Source of the DNA: JACMLD01 sp039915085
GTDB taxonomy: Bacteria > Bacteroidota > Bacteroidia > Chitinophagales > Chitinophagaceae
DNA: 6,687 bases
Assembly: GCA_039915085.1 (NCBI GenBank)
Contig: JBDSOC010000183.1
Location: 1 to 6,687, forward strand
Reading direction: 5' to 3'
Part shown: in pieces, positions 1-6,418 of the stretch
Layout: each line of letters begins with the position of its first letter
Numbering within the stretch: the stretch's first letter is position 1
Program-made: the position numbers and the translations under genes
Notes under the pieces: generated by a model
Told to the model about the DNA's origin: nothing
The model's input: only the letters and a program-made list of their open reading frames with translations
Databases searched by the model: none

Positions 1-567
1 TTCAGCGGGGGTAACCAGATGCGGTTAAGTGCTACTTTTGGCGGCACGCGGTTTTTAAAAATTCTGCATGAACGCTACCAGAACGAAAACTTTATAATAG
101 CAGGTACCAGTGCGGGTGCAATGGCCATGAGCAGCACTATGATTTACGAAGGCAATGCCACCCGCGCCCATTTAAAGGGTGAAGTAAAAATTACCACGGG
201 ACTTGGTTTTATTGATAGTGTAATTATTGACAGTCATTTTGAAAAACGCGGACGCTTTGGAAGGTTATCACAGGCGGTGGCCAGTAACCCTTCATGCATA
301 GGTATTGGCTTGGGGGAAGATACCGGTATGCTGGTAACGGGGGGCGATAAAATGGAAGCAATTGGCAGCGGACTGGTTATAATTATAGATGGTCATGATA
401 TACGCCATTCCAATATTGCCGATATACCCGAAGGAAACCCTATCAGTGTAGAAAATATAATTGTGCATTTCTGTGAAAAGGGGAATGGGTACCTGATTAA
501 TGACCGTAAATTTTTAATGGAAGCCAGCGAGGGCGCAGTTATTAAGAAGCAGGTAGATGTGGAATAA
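1..567 (+). CDS. cphB: Cyanophycinase (peptidase family S51), C-terminal part; N-terminus outside window
   Basis: Cyanophycinase is a cytoplasmic serine exopeptidase that cuts the storage polymer cyanophycin (multi-L-arginyl-poly-L-aspartate) into beta-Asp-Arg dipeptides. The reading frame is open from base 1, and the first visible residues are FSGGNQ, an internal family motif, so the ATG at 19 is not the real start. 188 residues are visible; against roughly 270-290 usual for the family, about 95 are missing. Visible motifs are the nucleophile elbow GTSAGA (Ser codon 109-111), DSHFEKRGRFGRL (His codon 235-237) and GLGEDTG with the likely catalytic Glu. The Gln-Ser, Ser-His and His-Glu spacings of 31, 42 and 27 residues equal those I recall for Synechocystis CphB (Gln101, Ser132, His174, Glu201). 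The three pocket arginines are kept, but the residue before the catalytic His is Ser where CphB has Gln173. No cyanophycin synthetase gene follows; it could lie upstream. The family call is firm; substrate preference is inferred. Confidence 0.93.
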   Translation, partial: FSGGNQMRLSATFGGTRFLKILHERYQNENFIIAGTSAGAMAMSSTMIYEGNATRAHLKGEVKITTGLGFIDSVIIDSHFEKRGRFGRLSQAVASNPSCIGIGLGEDTGMLVTGGDKMEAIGSGLVIIIDGHDIRHSNIADIPEGNPISVENIIVHFCEKGNGYLINDRKFLMEASEGAVIKKQVDVE

Positions 568-657
568 ATTGCTGATTTGTAAATTGCGGGATTTTGAGAT
601 TTATCGCTCGTTAATTCAAAAGAAATCACCACATCACGATATCTCAAAATCAGCAAT
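568..657. repeat. Interrupted inverted repeat between cphB and the DUF3467 gene
   Basis: The right arm, 641-657, reads atctcaaaatcagcaat without a break. Its reverse complement occurs on the left in two pieces, attgctgatt (568-577) and gattttgagat (590-600), separated by 12 bases. The left side also contains GATTT three times. The first arm begins right after the cphB stop codon. RNA could fold into a stem with a bulge on one side and a loop of about 40 bases. There is no T-tract after it, so a classical terminator is not supported. It could be a mobile intergenic repeat or a 3'-end structure that protects the cphB mRNA. The pairing is seen directly; the function is not known. Confidence 0.6.
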
Positions 658-689
658 ACTTCTCTACCTTCACAAAAATTAATTTCCCA

Positions 690-1004
690 ATGGCCGATCA
701 GCTACCAAACAATCAGCAGCTTAATATAGAGATATCTGAAGAAGTATCAGAAGGAACGTATTCCAATCTTGTTATCATTACCCATTCTCATGCAGAATTT
801 ATCGTAGATTTTGTAAATGTGATGCCGGGGACGCCTAAAAGCAAGGTAAAAAGCCGTATTGTATTAACACCCCAGCATGCCAAACGTTTTTTAAAAGCAC
901 TGGATGATAATATACAGCGTTTTGAAGAAGCGCATGGAAAAATAAAGGACCAGGAAACCGTTGAGTTTCCGCTGAATTTTGGCGGACCTACCGCGCAGGC
1001 ATAA
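690..1004 (+). CDS. DUF3467 family protein, function unknown
   Basis: This 104-residue protein matches the small DUF3467 family, common in Bacteroidota. Recognisable parts are the core strand region YSNLVIITHSHAEFIVDFVNV (about 24-44), the segment MPGTPKSKVKSRIVLTP (45-61), and the helix HAKRFLKALDDNIQRFEEAHG (63-83). It has no signal peptide, membrane segment or cysteine, so it should be a soluble cytoplasmic protein. The alternation of strands and one amphipathic helix suggests a compact, possibly oligomeric fold. The ATG at 690 follows an A/T-rich stretch without a Shine-Dalgarno sequence, as is usual in this phylum, and it gives the family's normal length. The gene starts 122 bases after the cphB stop with an inverted repeat between them, so cotranscription is possible but not shown. 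From memory, Bacteroidota genomes often carry a DUF3467 gene next to rpoC; that neighbour is not seen here. No biochemical role can be assigned. Confidence 0.85.
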   Translation: MADQLPNNQQLNIEISEEVSEGTYSNLVIITHSHAEFIVDFVNVMPGTPKSKVKSRIVLTPQHAKRFLKALDDNIQRFEEAHGKIKDQETVEFPLNFGGPTAQA

Positions 1005-1180
1005 AAATAATCCACCAAAATGGAGCCGCAACTGCTGCATCCCAACACAACAAAAGTTGTACACTGCGCAATTCTTTTCCCATCTAAAATATGCCTACCG
1101 TAAAAGGGTGAATTTTAATGAAAGTTTTGGTTGGATGAAAGGGAATGCAATAATTTACAACCTTTCCTTAAGATTTTTAT

Positions 1181-1219
1181 GTAAGCGAAATACCAGCGTT
1201 TGTATTTCTCTATGCTTAC
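1181..1219. other. Two-part hairpin downstream of the DUF3467 gene
   Basis: The left arm gtaagcgaaatac (1181-1193) pairs with gtatttc (1202-1208) and gcttac (1214-1219). This gives 7 plus 6 perfect base pairs, an 8-base loop (cagcgttt) and a 5-base bulge (tctat) on the right side. The following bases are not a T-tract, so it is not a standard intrinsic terminator. It could mark the 3' end of the DUF3467 mRNA by processing, be part of a small RNA, or be a protein-binding site. Thirteen perfect pairs in so short a span are unlikely to be trivial, but the role is unknown. Confidence 0.5.
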
Positions 1220-1534
1220 CTAAACATGTTTCTCCGCACGTTTAAATATTTTATTGTCAAATAAGTTATTTCAAAACTGTGAGCAATTTTATTTTTTCTT
1301 GCAGCAATTGTTAAAAAAAAATGTCTCTATATATATGTTAGCATGTACAATGATTTTATGTGTTATTATGGTTGTCATTTATCAGAAAAAAATTACTCCG
1401 CAACCATATTAATGTTTGATTAAAAGTTTACATTATTTGCGCGTCAACAAAACAGTAATTTATTTTCAAAAATTAAGTTTCATTAAATAACAATAGGATT
1501 CCCTAACCCCTTCTCCAAAGAGCATTTCATACAA

Positions 1535-1573
1535 TATTGCGTGTTGTTCGTTGCTTATTGTATGTTGTTCATT
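1535..1573. repeat. Tandem direct repeat with 21-base period upstream of the susC-like gene
   Basis: The 18-base block at 1535-1552 (tattgcgtgttgttcgtt) recurs at 1556-1573 (tattgtatgttgttcatt) with 15 of 18 bases identical, including an unbroken tgttgttc core at 1542-1549 and 1563-1570. A more degenerate third copy, ttgcatgcttcat, may follow at 1578-1590. A 21-base period places both cores on the same face of the DNA helix, two turns apart, as is typical of paired activator or repressor sites. It lies about 225-260 bases before the susC start codon. Binding by a regulator is inference; chance duplication in AT-rich DNA is the alternative. Confidence 0.45.
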
Positions 1574-1580
1574 CACTTTG
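1551..1580 (+). promoter_or_regulatory. Weak Bacteroidota-type promoter candidate overlapping the tandem repeat
   Basis: The Bacteroidota housekeeping promoter is TTTG near -33 and TAnnTTTG near -7. Here TTG at 1551-1553 is followed after 19 bases by TCACTTTG (1573-1580), one mismatch from the -7 consensus. If used, it would leave a leader of about 210 bases before the susC-like gene. The match is short and the region is AT-rich, so this is only a candidate. Confidence 0.2.
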
Positions 1581-1585
1581 CATGC

Positions 1586-1610
1586 TTCATATTTAAATAG
1601 TATGAACTAT
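1586..1610. repeat. Two overlapping short inverted repeats
   Basis: TTCATA at 1586-1591 is the reverse complement of TATGAA at 1601-1606 (9-base gap), and ATAGT at 1597-1601 is the reverse complement of ACTAT at 1606-1610 (4-base gap). The two pairings share bases and are therefore mutually exclusive as RNA hairpins. They sit just after the tandem repeat and the promoter candidate ending at 1580. Each is short enough to arise by chance. Confidence 0.25.
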
Positions 1611-1733
1611 GATTTCTCTGTATTTATACGGAGTTAATTAAGCCTGTTCTATCCGGGATGGCTTGCCTGATAATAAACAATGCTCAATTCGCCTATTTTT
1701 TCGGCCTGTATTTTTTTATTGTTGGTCAATATA

Positions 1734-1764
1734 TTAGCTATTATAAGATAGATCTATACATTTC
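1734..1764 (+). promoter_or_regulatory. Weak proximal promoter candidate for the susC-susD operon
   Basis: TTAG at 1734-1737 is followed after 19 bases by TACATTTC at 1757-1764, one base off the Bacteroidota -7 element TAnnTTTG. Transcription would start around 1770, leaving a leader of about 25 bases before the ATG at 1797. The palindrome atagatctat (1748-1757) abuts the -7 element and could serve as an operator. The -33 element is poor, so the site is only a candidate. Confidence 0.25.
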
Positions 1765-1796
1765 AATGGTTCACTGAAAACTAAAATTTACAAAAC

Positions 1797-4700
1797 ATGA
1801 GAAAAACTTCATTGCTTTTGGCAATGCTTATGCTGTGCACTGTGCTGGCATTTTCGCAAAACAGGGAAGTAACCGGTAAGGTTACAGATGCATCCGGCGC
1901 CCCTATTCCCGGCGCTACTATTTCAGTAAAAAAGTCAAAGGGCGGTACAAGTGCCGGGGTGGATGGTAGCTTTAAAATTACCGTTGCGCCCAATGCTACC
2001 CTTATAATCAGCGTGGTAGGTTTTGAAACAAAAGAAATACCCACGGGCACTCTTCAAAACATTCCCGTAACACTAAACACATCCAATGTTGCTTTAGACG
2101 AAGTAGTGGTAACCGCTTTGGGTATCAAACGTGAAAAAAGAACATTGACGTACAGCACACAGGAAGTAAAAGGAACTTCATTGGTAAATGCGAAACAAAA
2201 CAACCTGGTAAATGCGCTGGCAGGGAAAGTAGCTGGCGTGCAGGTGACTAATTCAAGTGGTATGCCCGGCAGTTCTGCCCGCATTGTTATCCGGGGCGCC
2301 AGTTCATTGCTGGGAAATAACCAGGCCTTGTTTGTAATAGACGGTATACCAATGGACAATACAGAATCTGGCAATCCTGATGGTTCGCTGGGTGCCGGGG
2401 GTACTACCAACAGGGCTGGTGACATTGATCCTAATATAATAGAAAGCATAAACGTACTAAAAGGCTCAGCTGCTACAGCACTTTATGGTTCTGCTGCGGC
2501 AAGGGGTGCAATTATAATCACTACGAAGAATGGTATGGGTACTGGCAAGTCTGGTAAACCAACTGTTTCTTTCAGCAGCAGCTATTCATTTGAAAATGTA
2601 ATACTGCCGAAATTCCAGGATAAATACGCCCAGGGATCTGCAGGAAAATACGTAGATGGTAATAACGGGCAGCTTGGTTCTACTTCCTGGGGGCCATTGA
2701 TTGACACCCTGAAAGTAAGTGGCGTACCTGTACAAAAAAGAAATAATGTAAAAGACTTTTTTAAAACGGGACATACCTCCGATAACAACGTAACTGTAAG
2801 CGGTTTTACAGACCGGTCGAATTATTTGGTATCTTATTCATACGTAAAAACAGATGGAACTGAAGCAAAAACTGACTATAAAAGGCATTCGCTGTTTTTA
2901 AAATATGGTACAAAGATTTTAAATAATCTTACACTCACCACACAGTTTAACTACGTTCATACAGATAACAACCGTTTACTGGAAGGAAACAGTTTGGCCA
3001 GTCCGTTGTGGACCATTTATGCGGCACCTATTTCATGGAACCCGCTTCCGACTACCAATCCTGATGGTTCACAGCGCTTGTACCGGGCAGCCCGTAACAA
3101 TCCATACTGGCTGATAGACAATACAGGGCTTTTGGATAAAACAGATCGCATCCTGCCAGTGGTAACACTTAGTTACAATCCTTTAAAATGGCTGACCATT
3201 ACAGAAAGACTGGGTGCCGATATGTATGTAAACAACCTGGGTTACCATGAAAATATCGGTATCATCGGTTCTACTTCTACTGATGGAAGATTGTATACCC
3301 GTACCAATCAATACCAGCAGTTTAACAACGATTTGATTATTGAAGCGCGGAAGAATATTACGCCAGATTTATTTGCTGATGTGATAGTGGGTAATAATAT
3401 ACTGTCTAATTATAACAATACAAACTTTGTGCAGGGTGTGGGTTTGTCTATTCCCGATTTTTATAATGTTAACAATGCAAACAATGTAACCAGTAATTAT
3501 GCTTATTATAAACAGCGTAAAGTAGGTTTTTATGCACAGGCTAACCTGGAGTATAAAAGAATGTTATCACTTGCTTTAACAGGACGTTATGACGGAAGCT
3601 CTGTTCTATCGCAAGATAAACAGTTTTATCCCTATGGTTCAGTAAGCGGCAGCTTCGTTTTTACTGAAGCATTGGGCCTGTCAGCCAGTCCAATTTTCAA
3701 TTTTGGTAAACTAAGGCTTTCTTATTCTGCGGTAGGTAATGATAACGTAGGTCCTTATTCACTTACCAATCCTTATTATCATAATGCAATAGGAAATATA
3801 GCTTTTCCGGTTAACGGACAAAATGGTTTTCAGCTGACTACCACTTATGCGTTTCCGCTTAAAAATGAAAGTGTAAAAGAATTTGAAGCAGGGTTGGAAA
3901 CTAAATTTTTTCATAATATGGTATCGCTGGATCTTACTTATTTTGATAAAAAGAGTTCAGACCTGCTGGTTCCCAGTACGCCACTTAATCCTGCAACTGG
4001 TTTTTCAAGCGCCAGTACCAATGCGGGTGATATGCGCAACAGGGGTGTTGAAGTGGTATTGGGTATAACTCCTGTCAAAACAAAAAATCTTACCTGGGAG
4101 ATCAACGTAAACTATACCAAAATTAAAAATGAGGTGATCCGCTTATCTGATGGGGTGCCTTATCTGCAATTTGCCGGCTTTGTAAACCCAGGCATATTTG
4201 CATACCCCAATCAGCCTTATGGTGTAATCTATGGCTCACATTTCAAACGCAATGATCAGCACCAGTTGTTGCTGGACGATAATTCTTATCCGCAGATAGC
4301 AGATGATCTGGGTCCTATTGGTAATGTTACCCCTAAATGGCTGGGTGGTTTAAACAGCACGCTTACTTATAAAGCATTTGCTTTTTCTTTTGTGCTGGAT
4401 TACAAACATGGCGGAGATATCCTCAACCTGGATAATCATTACCTGTTTACTTATGGTACGCCAAAAGTTACTGAAAACCGTGGTTCTACCCAGGTGTTTG
4501 ACGGCGTTATAGAAAGCACCGGTAAACCAAATACTACAGCCGTGGTACTGAACCAGACCTATTATCAAAACATTTTATCTATTGCTGATGAAAGTTCTGT
4601 AGAAGATGGTTCTTACCTGAAACTGCGCCAGGTATCTCTGGGTTATAATTTTGCTTCAGTTATTCCAAAAGGTTCTTTTGTTAAAGGATTAACACTAAGC

Positions 4701-4850
4701 GTAAGCGGTACCAATTTTATACTGCATAAAAATTACACGGGTTCCGATCCTGAAGTAAGCTTGAGTGGAAGCGGCAACGGACAGGGCTTTGCCAATTTTA
4801 TGACGCCTTCTAACCACAGCATTATCGTAGGCCTTAAAGCAACGTTTTAA
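1797..4850 (+). CDS. SusC/RagA family TonB-linked outer membrane transporter
   Basis: This 1017-residue protein is a TonB-dependent outer-membrane channel that imports a bulky ligand handed over by a SusD-type lipoprotein, powered by the TonB-ExbBD system. Residues 1-20 form a signal peptide with likely cleavage in AFS|Q. Residues about 23-95 are the carboxypeptidase-D-like beta-sandwich domain (VTGKVTDASGAPIPGATI). LDEVVVTALG at 100-109 is the TonB-box region of the family. The plug follows at about 113-246, with GVQVTNSSGMPGSSARIVIRG (147-167), FVIDGIPMDN (179-188) and LKGSAATALYGSAAARGAI (221-239). The rest is the beta-barrel, ending in Phe as outer-membrane barrels do. There is no N-terminal STN domain, so signalling through a FecR-type anti-sigma factor is not expected. 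The ATG at 1797 is set by the signal peptide and preceded by an A-rich stretch. The SusD partner starts 21 bases downstream. Ligand is not deducible: no degradative enzyme adjoins. The gene appears intact. Confidence 0.97.
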   Translation: MRKTSLLLAMLMLCTVLAFSQNREVTGKVTDASGAPIPGATISVKKSKGGTSAGVDGSFKITVAPNATLIISVVGFETKEIPTGTLQNIPVTLNTSNVALDEVVVTALGIKREKRTLTYSTQEVKGTSLVNAKQNNLVNALAGKVAGVQVTNSSGMPGSSARIVIRGASSLLGNNQALFVIDGIPMDNTESGNPDGSLGAGGTTNRAGDIDPNIIESINVLKGSAATALYGSAAARGAIIITTKNGMGTGKSGKPTVSFSSSYSFENVILPKFQDKYAQGSAGKYVDGNNGQLGSTSWGPLIDTLKVSGVPVQKRNNVKDFFKTGHTSDNNVTVSGFTDRSNYLVSYSYVKTDGTEAKTDYKRHSLFLKYGTKILNNLTLTTQFNYVHTDNNRLLEGNSLASPLWTIYAAPISWNPLPTTNPDGSQRLYRAARNNPYWLIDNTGLLDKTDRILPVVTLSYNPLKWLTITERLGADMYVNNLGYHENIGIIGSTSTDGRLYTRTNQYQQFNNDLIIEARKNITPDLFADVIVGNNILSNYNNTNFVQGVGLSIPDFYNVNNANNVTSNYAYYKQRKVGFYAQANLEYKRMLSLALTGRYDGSSVLSQDKQFYPYGSVSGSFVFTEALGLSASPIFNFGKLRLSYSAVGNDNVGPYSLTNPYYHNAIGNIAFPVNGQNGFQLTTTYAFPLKNESVKEFEAGLETKFFHNMVSLDLTYFDKKSSDLLVPSTPLNPATGFSSASTNAGDMRNRGVEVVLGITPVKTKNLTWEINVNYTKIKNEVIRLSDGVPYLQFAGFVNPGIFAYPNQPYGVIYGSHFKRNDQHQLLLDDNSYPQIADDLGPIGNVTPKWLGGLNSTLTYKAFAFSFVLDYKHGGDILNLDNHYLFTYGTPKVTENRGSTQVFDGVIESTGKPNTTAVVLNQTYYQNILSIADESSVEDGSYLKLRQVSLGYNFASVIPKGSFVKGLTLSVSGTNFILHKNYTGSDPEVSLSGSGNGQGFANFMTPSNHSIIVGLKATF

Positions 4851-4871
4851 AAATCGCAAAAAAGAACAAAC

Positions 4872-6302
4872 ATGAAAAAAAATAAATTATTTATTATAGC
4901 TGCGGTTGGGCTACTGGCTTTTACCGGCTGTAAAAAATTTCTCGATATTAATAAAGACCCCAATAATCCACTGGCAGTAAAAGAATCGCTGCTGTTAACA
5001 CCAATAGAGATTACCATATCCACCAATATAGTGGGAGGTTTTAACGGAACCAGCGCGGCTTACTGGATGCAGCAAATGTCTATTAACCAGCCATCGCCCG
5101 ATATGGAAACCTACCGGATACTGCCGGCAGATGTAGACAATACCTGGAGTTTTTATTTATACCCCAATGTTTTTGAAAACCTGGATGTAATGATAAACCA
5201 GGCTAAAGCTGCCGGTCATAACCAGTATGCAGCTATTGGCAAAACATTGTTCGCCTATGGCCTTGCTGTTACCACGGACTTATGGAACAATATTCCCTAC
5301 TCCCAGGCATTGCAGGTATCGACTATTAAGTTCCCTAAATATGATAGCCAGGAAGCTGTTTATGCCGGCATACAAAAAAACCTCGACAGTGCTTTATATT
5401 ATATCAACCAACCAGCCAGCGCCATTGCGCCGGCTGGGGATGATTTTATTTATGGTGGTGATATGAAGAAGTGGAAGAAATATATTTATATGCTGAAGGC
5501 CCGTTATTACCTGCGTTTAACGAGGGCACCAGGTCGTACTGCTTCTTTACAGGCAGACAGCGCACTAACAGCGCTGGCTAATGGATTCACTTCTAATGAT
5601 GATAATGCAGCAGTTTCTTATCCTGGTACTTCACAGGCTGAAACGCCCTGGTACCAGAATACCTTACCTGGTGCGGGCGGTGTGGTAATGGCCAAATCTT
5701 TTATTGACAGTTTGATTGCCAGAAATGACCCCAGGCTACCCATTTTGGCAGATACCAACAATGCCGGTGTATATGCAGGACGCCCGGCGGGTGTGCCAAC
5801 AGCGCCTGACCCCAGCGATTATTCTTCTTTAAATACTTTCTATGGCGGATATCTTCCTATTGAAGATATAAACGATGGTTCTGAGGCGCCTTTGTACCTG
5901 GCAACTTACAGTGAGGCACTGTTCATTAAAGCAGAGGCAACTTTTATTAAGCAGGGTGCAGCAGCAGCCCAGCCTGTATACCAACAGGCTATCGGGGCTC
6001 ATATGTCTATGCTGGGTATTAAGACTGCTGACCAAAATACCTATATCGCATCAAGACCTGCATTAACTGCAGCCAATGCCATTGAACAAATCATTACTGA
6101 AAAATATGTGGCTGATTTTCTTTCTATAGAAACGTATAATGACTGGAGACGTACTGGTTTCCCGGTATTGACTTTAGCGGCTAATCCTTATGTTAATTAC
6201 ATACCCAGGAGATGGCCCTATTCCCAGACTGAAGTGCTGACCAACCCGCAACCAGATCAGTCCGCAACAATTGCAGACAGGGTTTGGTGGGATCCGAAAT
6301 GA
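4872..6302 (+). CDS. SusD/RagB family surface lipoprotein (SusD-like_2 type)
   Basis: This 476-residue lipoprotein should sit on the outer face of the outer membrane as the ligand-capturing lid over the neighbouring SusC barrel. Residues 1-19 are a lipoprotein signal peptide; the lipobox ends FTGC with Cys20 as the lipidated residue, followed by KKFLDINKDPNNP, the usual start of mature SusD proteins. Family marks along the chain are LWNNIPYSQA (137-146), DMKKWKKYIYMLKARYYLRL, NDPRLP (285-290), TYSEALFIKAEA (345-356), DWRRTGFP (424-431) and IPRRWPYSQTE (444-454). These fit the shorter SusD-like_2 subfamily (PF12771), which is helical with TPR-like repeats. The start is fixed by the signal peptide. 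The gene lies 21 bases behind susC with no terminator between, so the two form one transcript, which ends at the stem-loop starting at 6321. No carbohydrate-active enzyme follows, so the ligand could be a glycan, peptide or another compound. The gene appears complete. Confidence 0.96.
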   Translation: MKKNKLFIIAAVGLLAFTGCKKFLDINKDPNNPLAVKESLLLTPIEITISTNIVGGFNGTSAAYWMQQMSINQPSPDMETYRILPADVDNTWSFYLYPNVFENLDVMINQAKAAGHNQYAAIGKTLFAYGLAVTTDLWNNIPYSQALQVSTIKFPKYDSQEAVYAGIQKNLDSALYYINQPASAIAPAGDDFIYGGDMKKWKKYIYMLKARYYLRLTRAPGRTASLQADSALTALANGFTSNDDNAAVSYPGTSQAETPWYQNTLPGAGGVVMAKSFIDSLIARNDPRLPILADTNNAGVYAGRPAGVPTAPDPSDYSSLNTFYGGYLPIEDINDGSEAPLYLATYSEALFIKAEATFIKQGAAAAQPVYQQAIGAHMSMLGIKTADQNTYIASRPALTAANAIEQIITEKYVADFLSIETYNDWRRTGFPVLTLAANPYVNYIPRRWPYSQTEVLTNPQPDQSATIADRVWWDPK

Positions 6303-6320
6303 TAAAATGCCATATGAATT

Positions 6321-6368
6321 ATAAAAAAATAGGGAACGCTCAGTAATGAGCGGTCCCTATTTTTTTAT
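6321..6368. terminator. Bidirectional intrinsic terminator between the susCD operon and radC
   Basis: The arm 6321-6342 pairs with 6347-6368 through 22 positions with a single A-G mismatch and a 4-base loop (gtaa). The GC-containing core is GGGA..GCTCA against TGAGC..TCCC, flanked by seven As on the left (6323-6329) and seven Ts on the right (6360-6366). The T-tract ends plus-strand transcripts from the susC-susD pair, whose stop is 18 bases before the stem. The A-tract reads as a T-tract on the other strand and would end transcripts of the converging radC gene. This is the clearest regulatory element in the window. Confidence 0.92.
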
Positions 6369-6418
6369 AATAATGCAAGCAGTTACCCGGAACAAAACAC
6401 TTAACACCTACACAATTC

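Larger units (their letters stand above)
1005..1796. other. 792-base AT-rich intergenic region upstream of the susC-like gene
   Basis: No convincing gene lies here. An 88-codon open frame at 979-1245 overlaps the end of the DUF3467 gene, has a composition unlike a folded protein (many Cys, Lys, Asn and Arg) and matches no family I know. The stretch becomes strongly AT-rich after about 1240, with long A and T runs near 1290-1400. It holds a hairpin at 1181-1219, a 10-base palindrome aaacatgttt at 1222-1231, a tandem repeat at 1535-1573, overlapping small inverted repeats at 1586-1610, a second 10-base palindrome atagatctat at 1748-1757, and two weak promoter-like sites. There is no intrinsic terminator after the DUF3467 gene and no recognisable tRNA or known riboswitch. 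The length would accommodate a long leader or a small RNA, but nothing proves either. Confidence 0.7.

Noticed and set aside
393..656. Minus-strand open frame opposite the end of cyanophycinase
   Set aside because: It lies antisense to a conserved coding region and runs into the inverted repeat; no family resemblance.
1021..1060. Small stem acaac-aaaa-gttgt as a possible terminator for the DUF3467 gene
   Set aside because: Only five AT-rich pairs and no T-tract follow, so it cannot act as an intrinsic terminator.
979..1245. An 88-codon plus-strand open frame overlapping the end of the DUF3467 gene
   Set aside because: It overlaps a well-supported gene, has unlikely composition, matches no known family and spans the hairpin at 1181-1219; most likely not translated.
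1642..1708. Three GCCTG words at 1642, 1665 and 1704 as a possible repeat array
   Set aside because: The words are five bases long, the spacings are irregular and the flanks do not match.
2054..2449. A 131-codon minus-strand open frame inside the susC-like gene
   Set aside because: It is the reverse-strand shadow of the highly conserved plug-domain codons and has no recognisable domain.
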